This document shows positions 1 through 8,310 of a DNA stretch of 64,000 nt, piece after piece. The notes under the pieces are model-generated. The model saw only the letters and a program-made list of their open reading frames with translations. It did not search any database and was not told the DNA's origin. Position numbers and translations under genes: made by a program. Position 1 is the first letter of the stretch. Every line of letters begins with the position of its first letter. The DNA is from an uncultured Prevotellaceae bacterium (lineage in GTDB: Bacteria > Bacteroidota > Bacteroidia > Bacteroidales > UBA3663), in the NCBI GenBank assembly GCA_900319235.1, contig ONNR01000002.1:172731-236730 (forward strand). The letters are read 5' to 3'.

Positions 1-1
1 G

Positions 2-652
2 CAGGAGAACGTGAAGGACGAGGAGGGCAACAACCTGCGCCCCGACGTGGTGGTGCATTGTTCGGACGGGCGTAACATCGTGATTGACTCGAAGGTGTCG
101 CTGACCGGCTATTATAACTACGTGAATGCGACAAATGAGACCGAACGACAGCAGGCTGAACGTGACAATCTGGTGTCGATAAAGACGCACATCCGCGAAC
201 TTGCCGACAAGAACTATAGCAAGCTCGTCCCCAATGCTGTGCCTACGGTGCTGATGTTTGTGCCCAACGAGGGCAGTTACATCCTTGCCATGCAGAAGGA
301 CAAGAACCTCGCCAACGAGGCTTTTCGCAAAGGTGTGTTGCTCATCAACCCGACAAACCTGATGCTTGCCTTGACGTTGATCTACCAGTTGTGGAAGATC
401 GAACATCGCGAAGAGGACGACCGACGCATCGTCGAGACGGCAACCGTACTCTACGAGAAATTCTGCGTGTTTGCAGAGACCTTCGAGAAGGTCGGTGCAC
501 AATTGCAGACAGCCCAAAGGAGCTACGACCTCGCCAAGTCGCAATTGAACGAAGGACGTGGCAACATCATCAAGCGTCTTGATTCATTGCAGAACATGGG
601 TGTCAATTCGGGCAAGCAAATCCCTTCGAAGTTGAGAGAAGACCTCCAATAA
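2..652 (+). CDS. rmuC: RmuC family DNA recombination protein, C-terminal part (5' end outside window)
   Basis: The reading frame is open from base 2, so the gene begins before the window. The visible part matches the RmuC domain: RPDVVV followed by IVIDSK looks like the PD-(D/E)xK-type nuclease core of this family, then a mixed alpha/beta region containing FVPNEGSY, and a coiled-coil tail (about residues 145-200) ending in KLREDLQ. RmuC proteins are predicted nucleases that limit rearrangement at repeats; the exact substrate is not known. The stop is TAA at 650-652. The N-terminal coiled coil and membrane anchor usual for the family would lie upstream and cannot be checked. Confidence 0.85.
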   Translation, partial: QENVKDEEGNNLRPDVVVHCSDGRNIVIDSKVSLTGYYNYVNATNETERQQAERDNLVSIKTHIRELADKNYSKLVPNAVPTVLMFVPNEGSYILAMQKDKNLANEAFRKGVLLINPTNLMLALTLIYQLWKIEHREEDDRRIVETATVLYEKFCVFAETFEKVGAQLQTAQRSYDLAKSQLNEGRGNIIKRLDSLQNMGVNSGKQIPSKLREDLQ

Positions 653-667
653 TCCCTGCTTAGGGGA
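653..667. repeat. Short palindrome of the CCCCCT/AGGGGG intergenic family, copy 1
   Basis: TCCCTGCTTAGGGGA sits directly behind the rmuC stop codon and shares its core with the longer copy at 987-1004. It could act as the rmuC terminator, since TTTT follows at 670-673, but the stem is short. Confidence 0.45.
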
Positions 668-881
668 ACTTTTGGGGTAAATTGGGTGAAAATGGTGATG
701 GATTTCTGTCCATTTTATATATAATTTTGTACAGGAACCATCTTTTTTATCATTTGCAACAAAAGTTACATACGCTTGGAGCTTTTTTCGCTAATTTTGC
801 ACCGCCGAAAGGAGGATGGGTAATCCCCCAATCGTTAACAAACAAGAATGTTTTTATCGCAAGGTTTAGTTATACATTCGA

Positions 882-966
882 TGTTTATTAATGGTATTAG
901 TTTTATTCTAAGGTATAGATAGTGTTATTATAGGATAAACTGACCGTGAGGCCAGTTTATTTTTTT
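882..966 (+). ncRNA. Candidate small RNA, diverged relative of the element at 63838-63900
   Basis: No gene is visible between rmuC and the leftward gene at 1033. This stretch contains ATGGTATTAG (891-900), then TAAGGT, then a perfect hairpin with CGTGAG in the loop and a T-run. The same order of ATGGTATTAG, TAAGGT, and hairpin with CGTGAG occurs near the right end of the window behind a clear promoter. The -7 box here would be TACATTCG, a poor match, so this copy may be weak or decayed. The 653-880 stretch holds no gene; TAATTTTG at 792-799 is another possible -7 box without a -33 partner. Confidence 0.4.
935..966 (+). terminator. Intrinsic terminator
   Basis: ATAAACTG (935-942) pairs perfectly with CAGTTTAT (953-960) and seven T follow (960-966). 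It ends the candidate small RNA or read-through from rmuC. Confidence 0.7.
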
Positions 967-975
967 GTGGTAGCT

Positions 976-1011
976 GACCCTCTAAATCCCCCTGCTTAGG
1001 GGGACTTTTTT
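976..1011. repeat. CCCTCT..TCCCCCT/AGGGGGA palindromic intergenic repeat, copy 2
   Basis: GACCCTCTAAA leads into the palindrome TCCCCCTGCTTAGGGGGA (987-1004) and a T-run (1006-1011). The hairpin could terminate rightward transcription just before the convergent gene at 1033. The same core recurs at 1608-1624 and, inverted, at 1651-1678. Confidence 0.7.
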
Positions 1012-1032
1012 AGCAGGTCCTGATTATTTAGA

Positions 1033-1575
1033 TTATTCTGACATAGCCTGGTCGAGCTTCTTCTGCTGGTCGCCGTTCCAGTAGGCGCAGTCGAGCTGGA
1101 AGAAGGTGGTGGTGTAGGGCATGGTGAGCGGAGTCTTGATGATGACGATGTTGTATAGACGACCTGCTTCGTCGAGGCGGGCAATGAGTTGCTCGTGAGG
1201 CACACTTTGCACTTCGTCGCCACAGATACTGTCCATTTTGGCACGCAGGGTGGAAATGCCTTCGACGTCTTCATCGGTGAGGAAATTGAGTTCCTTGTCA
1301 CGATAGACGTGCGCAAAGACATGTGGAGAATCGTCGATCATCTGTTTCACTTCCTTCAGGACGGCAGGATAGGGTTCGTTGGCAAAGAGTGTTGTGATGC
1401 CCGAGCCTGACTGCCAGGGATAGGCCATGTCGGTGATGACGATCCAATTGCGATGACCTAAGTTAGGCATCATGTTGTAGAGCTGGAGATTCCATCTTTC
1501 CGGGACGGGCTGTGACTGAGGATTCCTGCAGGAGGAGAGGAGGACGAGAAGGAGGAAGGGAAGGAGACGTTTCAT
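1033..1575 (-). CDS. Lipoprotein with RbsD/FucU-like domain
   Basis: The product has 180 residues. The N-terminus is a lipoprotein signal ending in LLSSC, so it is probably anchored to a membrane. The body resembles the RbsD/FucU fold: NLGHRNWIVITDMAYP aligns with the motif holding the catalytic His of ribose pyranases, and VPHEQLIARLDEAG with a later conserved stretch of RbsD. RbsD/FucU proteins interconvert sugar anomers in the cytoplasm, so an exported lipoprotein version would be unusual. The family call rests on motif similarity read by eye. It is followed on its 5' side by repeats at 1597-1678. Confidence 0.55.
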   Translation of the reverse strand: MKRLLPFLLLVLLSSCRNPQSQPVPERWNLQLYNMMPNLGHRNWIVITDMAYPWQSGSGITTLFANEPYPAVLKEVKQMIDDSPHVFAHVYRDKELNFLTDEDVEGISTLRAKMDSICGDEVQSVPHEQLIARLDEAGRLYNIVIIKTPLTMPYTTTFFQLDCAYWNGDQQKKLDQAMSE

Positions 1576-1596
1576 AGGGTTAATGGGTTTTAAGGA

Positions 1597-1678
1597 GACC
1601 CTCTCGGTCCCCCTTAAAGGGGGAGGACTTGCTTGTTCGGGCTTGATTCTTCCCCCTATGCAGGAGGACTAGAGGGGG
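1597..1678. repeat. Two further copies of the CCCCCT/AGGGGG repeat in inverted orientation
   Basis: ACCCTCTCGG followed by TCCCCCTTAAAGGGGGA (1608-1624) is one copy. The stretch TCCCCCTATG, CAGGAGGACT, AGAGGGGGCC (1651-1680) read on the other strand gives CCCTCTAG..CCTCCTGCATAGGGGGA, a copy facing the opposite way. The pair fills the gap between two leftward lipoprotein genes. Confidence 0.65.
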
Positions 1679-1702
1679 CCTTGGGTCTGGGGATTATGGG
1701 AA

Positions 1703-2698
1703 TTAATGTTTCCTTTGATTCTTAGCTTTCTTGAGTTCCTTGCTGCGTGCTTCGTAGCGTGGACGCAGTTCGTCGATCTGGGATTTGTCCTTGCAGATTG
1801 TGTTGTACTTGGCCCAAACGCTTTCTACATAGGGTGTGTCGATCATCAAGAAGAAGAACATCAGGTGGGAGGAGATATTGTCGAGCATCTTCTGGTTCTG
1901 CGTGCGTCGGGTCAGTTCTTCGAGGGCAGGCATGGTAGCACTACCACCCTGGTTCTTCTTCTGCACGTGGCGGCCATAGGTGATCAAAAACTGCTGAAGT
2001 GCGTCTTCGTTGACGGGATTGTTGAAGTCGAGGGCATTGATGAAGTCCATGTAGGCGGTTTCGACCGAATCGAGGTTGGCATCGTGAGTGATGTAGTTCA
2101 CGAGTCGTGCATTGTGGTTGATAGGATCGTAGACAGCGTTGTACTGATCGACGAAGGCTGGATTGCCTATCTCCTTGGCACGAATCAAGCGGTCGGCATA
2201 GAAACGGTCCACACTGTCCTTGAAGTCATGGAACGTAGCGAAATCACGAGGATCGACAGAAGCATTGTCGTTTACGAACTCGGATTCAGCTCGCAGGTCA
2301 CCCCCGAAAGTGGGCTCGATGTCGAAAGAATTGTTGTCGGTCGGCTGGATTTGATGAAGATCTACGGTCAACGTTTTCCCTTTTTCGAGAAAGACCGAGA
2401 TGCGGTTTGTGCCTAAACCTGGACTATTGACGATGATGGAAGCAACGGTAGGCTTCACGACCGGTTGCTTGCGGCTGAAAGAGCCATCGCCATCGACGGG
2501 GATTTCAGCCATGATGGACTGCTTTGCGTCGTCGGCAGTAATGCCCAGGAAAAGATGGCTGCCTGGTGACCATTGGTCGATGGAGCCTGTGATGAGGGCA
2601 TTCTCCTTGTCTGACTGACAACAGGTGAAGAAGGAGAGGAGAAGCCCTAAGCCTATCATCGTTCGAAGGGTGAGAGGCATAATCGATACGTATTTCAT
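1703..2698 (-). CDS. DUF4369-like lipoprotein lacking a thioredoxin domain
   Basis: From the chosen ATG the protein has 331 residues, with a lipoprotein signal ending in FFTCC. Residues about 30-110 resemble the DUF4369 module that precedes TlpA/ResA-type thioredoxins in Bacteroidota (GSIDQW, VDGDGSFSR, FLEKGKTLTVDL). The usual CxxC thioredoxin domain does not follow; the remainder is helical with a basic tail (ELKKAKNQRKH). An upstream in-frame ATG at 2761 is unlikely because a strong -7 box lies at 2738-2745, so transcription should start downstream of it. The function is unknown; it is probably an outer-membrane or periplasmic lipoprotein. Confidence 0.6.
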   Translation of the reverse strand: MKYVSIMPLTLRTMIGLGLLLSFFTCCQSDKENALITGSIDQWSPGSHLFLGITADDAKQSIMAEIPVDGDGSFSRKQPVVKPTVASIIVNSPGLGTNRISVFLEKGKTLTVDLHQIQPTDNNSFDIEPTFGGDLRAESEFVNDNASVDPRDFATFHDFKDSVDRFYADRLIRAKEIGNPAFVDQYNAVYDPINHNARLVNYITHDANLDSVETAYMDFINALDFNNPVNEDALQQFLITYGRHVQKKNQGGSATMPALEELTRRTQNQKMLDNISSHLMFFFLMIDTPYVESVWAKYNTICKDKSQIDELRPRYEARSKELKKAKNQRKH

Positions 2699-2737
2699 TT
2701 GCCCTAATTTGCGAATAAAGATTCGAAAGATGCACCG

Positions 2738-2745
2738 CAAAGATA
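2738..2745 (-). promoter_or_regulatory. Promoter -7 box (TATCTTTG) for the 1703-2698 gene
   Basis: On the minus strand TATCTTTGC fits the Bacteroidota TANNTTTG box. The start point near 2731 decides for the ATG at 2698. Confidence 0.65.
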
Positions 2746-2895
2746 CATCTTTCCTTGTCAAAATCCAAAAGTTTCTTCTTATTTTGTCCTTATACCCCTA
2801 CTTTTTTTTTGAAAATTTGGAGAATTAAGATTTTGTTTTGATATTTGCAAGACAAAATCAAATAACAATTGCTAATAACGATTGATAATTGTCGC

Positions 2896-3771
2896 ATGAA
2901 AATATATAACTTGGTTACCTATCGAAGCTACAGGATATTTGGACAGACCATTACGCCTGAGACAGACCTCTTCAACCGGACATGGATAGTCTTCGACGAA
3001 GCGGCAAAGGATGAGGTGATCATCTTCCAACGCAACGGGATGGTGTGCCAAAAGAAAGGGAATGGCGCTCAGACGATGGGTAAATGGAGTTTCGAAGAAG
3101 GGGTTAAGCGGCTGCATGTTGAACTTGGCAAGTTGGATTTCGTCAGTACCCCTGTGATTTTCGAGGAGATGATGCTGGCCTTCGAGGTCAAGCCCGGAGA
3201 AGTAGTTTTCCTTGTCGATCAGGCACGACGTCATGCATTTGCACCCAAGAACTTCGAACAACTGCTGACATATCTGAAGGACTACGAACAGCGTGGCATC
3301 ATCGAGATTGACGAGGGCAAACGTCCCGACTACAAACTCTTTCAGTCGTTCTTCAGCACGGTCGATTGGGGAGAGTTGCAGCGCCGATATCACGAAGAGA
3401 CCAACAGAAGGGAGGCACGTATGCGCACTCCATTGATGAACACGTTGACTGTGCTTATCATATTGGCCCTGGCTGGTGGGTTGGTGGCGCTCAGAGGAAT
3501 GGATGAGGTGCGATATGCTTTGAGCATATTCCTGAGAGCCTCGACAGGGATGCAGATGGTTTATACCATAGGCCTGGTGGCCATCCTGCTACTTGCCTTT
3601 GGTATCATCAGGATGTTCATCAGTGGAACGACATTTTCGTCGAAATGGATTGAGGAGTTTGCCGACAGTTGCAAGAAGAACTATTTTGACTCCCATCCCT
3701 ACCTTTCACCCCGACAGGTGCAGCAGATACGCAAGATCAAGACCGAATCGTTTGAGAGGGAGATCAGATGA
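2896..3771 (+). CDS. Membrane protein of unknown function with two C-terminal transmembrane segments
   Basis: A 291-residue protein from ATG 2896; a TTG nine codons upstream is less likely. Residues 1-175 form a soluble, probably cytoplasmic domain rich in beta strands (a YcxB-like character is possible but not demonstrable). Two hydrophobic segments follow at about 182-200 (TVLIILALAGGLVAL) and 222-243, then a basic tail. A -7-like TATTTG lies at 2842-2847. I do not recognise a family. It stands alone between a leftward lipoprotein and the DUF4468 gene. Confidence 0.65.
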   Translation: MKIYNLVTYRSYRIFGQTITPETDLFNRTWIVFDEAAKDEVIIFQRNGMVCQKKGNGAQTMGKWSFEEGVKRLHVELGKLDFVSTPVIFEEMMLAFEVKPGEVVFLVDQARRHAFAPKNFEQLLTYLKDYEQRGIIEIDEGKRPDYKLFQSFFSTVDWGELQRRYHEETNRREARMRTPLMNTLTVLIILALAGGLVALRGMDEVRYALSIFLRASTGMQMVYTIGLVAILLLAFGIIRMFISGTTFSSKWIEEFADSCKKNYFDSHPYLSPRQVQQIRKIKTESFEREIR

Positions 3772-3777
3772 AGATTT

Positions 3778-3807
3778 TCAATTAACAATTAACAATTAAT
3801 AATTAGG
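3778..3807 (+). repeat. AATTAACA short tandem repeat
   Basis: CAATTAACAATTAACAATTA is an 8-bp repeat in the gap between two genes, ending in AATAATTAG. A similar A/T-rich tandem, GAATTAGA with 10-bp spacing, lies at 4610-4631 in the next gap. Confidence 0.6.
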
Positions 3808-3853
3808 AGGGTAACCCATATTTGCGATTATTCGTGTAAATTATAAATTTGCA

Positions 3854-4579
3854 ATGAAAAAGATACTTTTGTTGGCTGTAGCCGCCATAATGGCTACAAT
3901 ACGTGTAGATGCGCAGGTCATGAAGGCAGCAGACCTTGAGCAGTATGCCAAGGAACGTTATGGAGACAGGTGGCTTGATGCTGCAGCCAACCTTGCTGAG
4001 ACACTTACGCTCGACAAGAACGAGAGCCTTACCTACCAGCAGATTATCCAAGCACCTGGCAAGACAAAGCAACAACTCTACGTGGCGCTCAACTATTGGG
4101 CTGTAGCTACCTTTCAGGACAAGCAGGCCATCACGCTTAATGACAAAGAGGCAGGCTGCATCATCGTCACATCGACCCTTCAGAACATTGTGAAGCATAT
4201 CGGCACCATCAACTCCTATTCGGTGAGCATCACACCTGTGATCCGTATAGATATAAAAGAGGAACGCGTGCGCGTAACCTATACCGTTCAGAGTTATGAC
4301 ATCCTGACCGACATCAGTGGCGGTTGGTTCAGCCTTGCCGAACCCGATGAACGCACCTACGGCGACTCGAAGCGCAAGGCCGGCGACAAAACCAATGCCA
4401 ATCTCTATGACGAGCGGTGGGAGATTGCACATCATTATCCCTTCGTGCCCAAGGATTTGCAGAAACGTACCTGTGCCAAGGCACTTGTCATGACCCATGC
4501 CTATTCGAACGCTGTGCTCGACAAGGTGGAGGAAGCCATCAAGCACGGCCTTGTGGGCAATGATGATGACGACTGGTGA
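3854..4579 (+). CDS. Exported DUF4468-type protein
   Basis: The 241-residue product begins with a signal peptide (MKKILLLAVAAIMATIRVDAQ, cleavage about residue 20). The middle, around residues 45-150 with KTKQQLYVALNYWAV and the following strands, resembles the DUF4468 (TBP-like fold) domain common in Bacteroidota secreted proteins. The C-terminus is acidic (NDDDDW). A -7-like box, TAAATTTG at 3844-3851, ends two bases before the ATG, so the mRNA is either leaderless or comes from the weaker CATATTTG at 3827-3834. Function unknown. Its signal peptide coding sequence is nearly the same as that of the acid phosphatase at 9208. Confidence 0.65.
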   Translation: MKKILLLAVAAIMATIRVDAQVMKAADLEQYAKERYGDRWLDAAANLAETLTLDKNESLTYQQIIQAPGKTKQQLYVALNYWAVATFQDKQAITLNDKEAGCIIVTSTLQNIVKHIGTINSYSVSITPVIRIDIKEERVRVTYTVQSYDILTDISGGWFSLAEPDERTYGDSKRKAGDKTNANLYDERWEIAHHYPFVPKDLQKRTCAKALVMTHAYSNAVLDKVEEAIKHGLVGNDDDDW

Positions 4580-4609
4580 TCCCTGTTTGTCACGATTTCT
4601 TTTTATCAC

Positions 4610-4631
4610 GAATTAGAGAATTAGAGAATTG
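4610..4631 (+). repeat. GAATTAGA tandem repeat
   Basis: GAATTAGA, GAATTAGA and GAATTGA follow one another directly in the gap between 4579 and 4643. Confidence 0.55.
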
Positions 4632-4642
4632 ATTTTTGGCCT

Positions 4643-5383
4643 ATGAGGAATACGACACTTTGTTCACTTGTGCTCGTTGTCATGATGTGCAGCTGTGTGA
4701 AACGACAGACCGGGGAGCCTGCCGAAGGTGATGCTTCGGCCCAAACATCGATTGAAACCGTAGAACACAAAGACAGCAATGAGACAGCCCAAGACGGTAA
4801 CGAGATAGCTCGAGACAGTATTGTCAAAGAAGACTGGAGTGATGCTTCGATGCCAGAAGGTATTCTGCAGACATTGCCAAAGACGGCTATTCTGTGTGAC
4901 ATCAAAGGCTCGTTCGAGTTATACAAGAACCTCGACATCGAGTGCTGTGACGAGCATCCCAACCAGTGGTCATTGTGGCTCAGGGACAAGGAGACGGGCA
5001 AGGTGATCTTCCTCATCCAGACGAACAACGATGCAGAACCGCGATGGGAAGAGATGACCGACGCCAATGCCCTCGAAGTGCCCCTTGAGCAGATAGCTGC
5101 CGGGGATTGTGACCAGGTTTCCCTCATTCCGAATGCTCCAGGCAAGGTCTTTGTGGAAGGATGTCCCGATGGACGCAACATCTGGTCGTATATCTACGAC
5201 TTCTACATGCAGCGCATCATCCAGTTGCCTACCAACGAGGGGTTCGTCGATTTTGACATTCAGAATAATTATATTCGTCTGAGCCATTATCGCTACTATC
5301 CTGAAGGTGGTCGCTACTCGGTGATCAAGACCTTCACGTACAGTGGAAGATTCATCGGCGAAGAAAAGTACAACCCAGAGTAA
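4643..5383 (+). CDS. Lipoprotein of unknown function
   Basis: A 246-residue protein starting with a lipoprotein signal (VVMMCSC; the lipidated residue is Cys16 or Cys18). A low-complexity linker rich in Glu, Ala, Ser and Asp runs to about residue 60, followed by a compact domain rich in aromatic residues and ending YSGRFIGEEKYNPE. It is the first of three tightly spaced rightward genes (gaps of 8 bp and -4 bp) that probably form one operon. No family recognised. The end of the domain (a KxFTYSGRF..E strand pair) resembles the ends of the two next proteins, which may be distant relatives. Confidence 0.65.
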   Translation: MRNTTLCSLVLVVMMCSCVKRQTGEPAEGDASAQTSIETVEHKDSNETAQDGNEIARDSIVKEDWSDASMPEGILQTLPKTAILCDIKGSFELYKNLDIECCDEHPNQWSLWLRDKETGKVIFLIQTNNDAEPRWEEMTDANALEVPLEQIAAGDCDQVSLIPNAPGKVFVEGCPDGRNIWSYIYDFYMQRIIQLPTNEGFVDFDIQNNYIRLSHYRYYPEGGRYSVIKTFTYSGRFIGEEKYNPE

Positions 5384-5391
5384 AATATCCT

Positions 5392-6606
5392 ATGAAGAGA
5401 CATTTTATCAATGCTTTGTTTATTATGGCAGGTTTGACTACCTTGCAGGCACAAACCGCCCGCTCGCTCGAGGAGATCGGGCAGCAATGGTCCGATGTGG
5501 CCATCCGCGATGTCAACGATGGTTCGCTTCCCGTGATGCTTCGTGCCTTCGACCGCACCTGGCACACCAACGCTGTGGGTGATGCACTCGAGATTATGGC
5601 CAAGGGCACGACGCAGGGTAAGCTTCGCGAGGAGTCGGGTTACTCGGGATTGTATGACGCCAGGAATGGCTACATCGAGGTCTTCTTTGACGATGAAAGC
5701 AGCGGAACGATGCAAGCCTGCTACAGACGGCGTGCCAATGGACATAGTCTCCTCGTCGTCATGCTGGGCAGTCACGACGGATTTGATGTGGAACTGCTCC
5801 TCAGTTATGATTATGACCCGCAGGCCTGCAGACTTACTCCCGATGAGAAGGCCATCGAAGGGTTGCCCAAGGTGACAGACCCTAACATGATGCATATCCA
5901 TGAGCTGCCCCAGACGGGGGACGAACTTGAAGTGATCGAGTATTACGGAGATGATGTGACAGAGTATCGGTTTGCCTGGGATGGTTCGAAATTCGGGCTC
6001 AGCAAAAAGAACACACAGTGCTACGACTGCGGTCCCGTCGAGATTGAAGGAGAATACTATATCCAGGTCCCGTTTGAGGCTGCCGAACCCACCATCGCCG
6101 ACTTCGTTGATGTGTGCTTCAGCAATGGCGATGTGCTGCCCGAAATGCTCGGCGACATACGTTCGGCTTGGCATCGCTACAGGATGAACAAGACATTGCC
6201 TTCGCACACCACGTTCCTCCTCGACAAGAATCGCGGCTATATGCGCTACGAAAGGAAATGGGATGAGGGGGATTATTCGGTGGCAGAGATGTGCTACTGG
6301 AATTGTGCCGATCGCCGACATAAGCTCATTGCACAGAGCATCGCCACCTACGACGAGAACTCCATGTACATATGTTCGCAGTACGACGGCTACATGTTCA
6401 GCCTCTACGATAACCAAAAGAAAACCATGAATCAGGCAATACTTCCGGATATCATCAGCGGAGACTACTCTGATCTGGAGGACATGGCTACTGTTGTCTT
6501 TTCGCTGCCCCGCACCGGCAAGGACATCGTGGTGAAGTACTATACGCCGTCGGGTGTGAAGCAGGAGAAGCTCCTGTGGGACGGCAATAAATTTGTAAGA
6601 AAATGA
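5392..6606 (+). CDS. Exported protein of unknown function
   Basis: A 404-residue protein with a signal peptide (cleavage after TTLQAQ, about residue 21). The rest is a soluble, aspartate-rich and aromatic-rich protein without recognisable catalytic motifs; it ends in a strand pattern (VVKYYTPSGVKQEKLLWDG) like its upstream neighbour. It starts eight bases after the previous stop and overlaps the next gene by four bases (ATGA), so the three are co-transcribed. Periplasmic or surface location is inferred from the signal peptide only. Confidence 0.65.
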   Translation: MKRHFINALFIMAGLTTLQAQTARSLEEIGQQWSDVAIRDVNDGSLPVMLRAFDRTWHTNAVGDALEIMAKGTTQGKLREESGYSGLYDARNGYIEVFFDDESSGTMQACYRRRANGHSLLVVMLGSHDGFDVELLLSYDYDPQACRLTPDEKAIEGLPKVTDPNMMHIHELPQTGDELEVIEYYGDDVTEYRFAWDGSKFGLSKKNTQCYDCGPVEIEGEYYIQVPFEAAEPTIADFVDVCFSNGDVLPEMLGDIRSAWHRYRMNKTLPSHTTFLLDKNRGYMRYERKWDEGDYSVAEMCYWNCADRRHKLIAQSIATYDENSMYICSQYDGYMFSLYDNQKKTMNQAILPDIISGDYSDLEDMATVVFSLPRTGKDIVVKYYTPSGVKQEKLLWDGNKFVRK

Positions 6607-8090
6607 TGAAACGATTTGCACTCTTGGCCATCTGCGCGATGGCGGTACTGGCAGGTTGCCAGCAGAAAGGGAAGTCCGAAGGACAGACTTCAGGTACAGT
6701 TGCCACCGATAGCCTCGGTGAAGTGACCGACACCGTCCCCAAGCCGATATTCCTCATCAAGCGGATGTCCTTTTTTGAGATGAACTATTGGACAGACGTA
6801 GAGGAACCCTCGAAAGAGCAGCTTGATGAAGAGTATTACAAGGAATGCTACGCGTCGTGGAGCCAACAGGAGGCTTTCCGTCGTCGTGCCAGGCAATATA
6901 CCCACCTGATCTCGGGCGATTCGGATGTCCCCATTGCCTTCTTCGATGAGGTGCTGAAGGACCCCGACGGCAATACGCCCAGCATCGGGCAGCTGCATGG
7001 ACGCGAAGAGATCCCTTCGCTGTGCGCACGCTACAAGCTGGTCAACCCCAGTGACGCGGATGATGAGGCGTTGGGCATCGTCGCTGTCACCGACAGTTAT
7101 CTGCAGACGCGACGTCGGCTCACAGTCAAAATTGGACCGAGTAACGATGAGAGTCTGCTGCCCTTGCCGGATTCCATCGTGACCAGGCTCGAGCAGCGCT
7201 ATGGTATGAAGGCATCGCGTTCCTACTGGATGAACACTATCGACGATCGCTATATCCAGGGTTGCCTGCAGTTTGAAGGCGAATATAAGGACGCACCGAA
7301 GACCGAATCGTACAAGCGCAGCCTTGCCCTGGAGGTGATTGTCGATGGCAGCGAGATCTATGCGTGCGAGGTGTTGGGCTATTACGAATCGGAAACTTCA
7401 TTCGGCTGGAATGTCGATGACGAAGGCGAATACATTCCCAATTGCATCGAATGCGCCTTCGAAGGCCCCAATGGCCTGGAGCTTTGCTATACCCGCTCGG
7501 CGGTTGAGAGCTTCACGGTAGGCATGGCCTATGTGCGGGACGGGAAATATGTGCTGGATCAGTTCGACATGTACCAGTACATGATCGACGAGGAGATTCC
7601 CGTCTGGAAGGCCGACTTCGCCAAGATGAAGGAACTGTATCGGGGCGCTGCAGCCAAGGAAGACAAGGATGTCGAACTGACCAAATGGGCCCACTGCTAC
7701 ATTGACTCGAGCAACGAATGGATCTGGTTGCGCGACAGCCTCGACCAGCGTGGGGCCTTCTTCATCCGCAAGGACGGGCAGTTCCGGCTTGTGGCCCTTG
7801 AGACACCGCAGCTCAAGCCCAAGGAGATGAACCGTAACTACAATGTGTACTACTTGTGCCTTTCCAGCCCTGAAGACGGAATGACCGTTCGCACACAGGT
7901 CTTCGCCTTCAAGGATGGCGAGCAGATCGAGGAGTTTTCGGCCCTGAAGGTCAATGGCATCTTTACCGAATGCCAAATGAACGGCAAGTCGATCAGTCCA
8001 GCTGAAGGAAAGGCGTACATCGACAAGCTTCCCGAACGGGAGGATATCACCGCCTATTTTAGCAACATCGAGGGAGGAGACTACTTCTAA
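6603..8090 (+). CDS. Lipoprotein of unknown function
   Basis: A 495-residue protein beginning MMKRFALL with a lipobox LAGC (Cys19). The start ATG at 6603 overlaps the previous stop (ATGATGA); the second ATG at 6606 would serve equally. The body is acidic and rich in Trp, Tyr and Asp, with no motif that I recognise. It is the last gene of the operon that starts at 4643 and is followed by a clear terminator at 8119-8162. Confidence 0.65.
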   Translation: MMKRFALLAICAMAVLAGCQQKGKSEGQTSGTVATDSLGEVTDTVPKPIFLIKRMSFFEMNYWTDVEEPSKEQLDEEYYKECYASWSQQEAFRRRARQYTHLISGDSDVPIAFFDEVLKDPDGNTPSIGQLHGREEIPSLCARYKLVNPSDADDEALGIVAVTDSYLQTRRRLTVKIGPSNDESLLPLPDSIVTRLEQRYGMKASRSYWMNTIDDRYIQGCLQFEGEYKDAPKTESYKRSLALEVIVDGSEIYACEVLGYYESETSFGWNVDDEGEYIPNCIECAFEGPNGLELCYTRSAVESFTVGMAYVRDGKYVLDQFDMYQYMIDEEIPVWKADFAKMKELYRGAAAKEDKDVELTKWAHCYIDSSNEWIWLRDSLDQRGAFFIRKDGQFRLVALETPQLKPKEMNRNYNVYYLCLSSPEDGMTVRTQVFAFKDGEQIEEFSALKVNGIFTECQMNGKSISPAEGKAYIDKLPEREDITAYFSNIEGGDYF

Positions 8091-8118
8091 CGCCCTTTTC
8101 TGACAATAATCATTGACG

Positions 8119-8162
8119 GACGCGACAGATCCAGCAGGGTCTTGTCGCGTCTGTCGTCTTTT
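8119..8162 (+). terminator. Intrinsic terminator of the 4643-8090 operon
   Basis: GACGCGACA (8119-8127) pairs with TGTCGCGTC (8143-8151) and TTTT follows at 8159-8162. Confidence 0.7.
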
Positions 8163-8205
8163 GGGCATCCTGTCGCTACAGACCACATAGAAAGTGATAA
8201 GAATG

Positions 8206-8237
8206 TTTGGAGCACTCACGAAAAGCCCGTACCTTTG
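8206..8237 (+). promoter_or_regulatory. Promoter (TTTG, 20 bases, TACCTTTG)
   Basis: TTTG at 8206-8209 and TACCTTTG at 8230-8237 are separated by 20 bases, a full match to the Bacteroidota consensus. It serves the small gene at 8311 and probably the barrel gene at 8462; the 5' leader would be about 65 bases. Confidence 0.75.
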
Positions 8238-8310
8238 CAGCGTCAAAATCAAGGAAACACTTGACAAGACACGAAACAAACAAGATTTTTCAACATTAAA
8301 GAAATAAACA

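Noticed and set aside
5314..6621. 435-codon frame on the minus strand opposite the 5392-6606 gene
   Set aside because: The plus-strand gene has a signal peptide, tight operon spacing and overlap with its neighbour; the minus frame has none of these.
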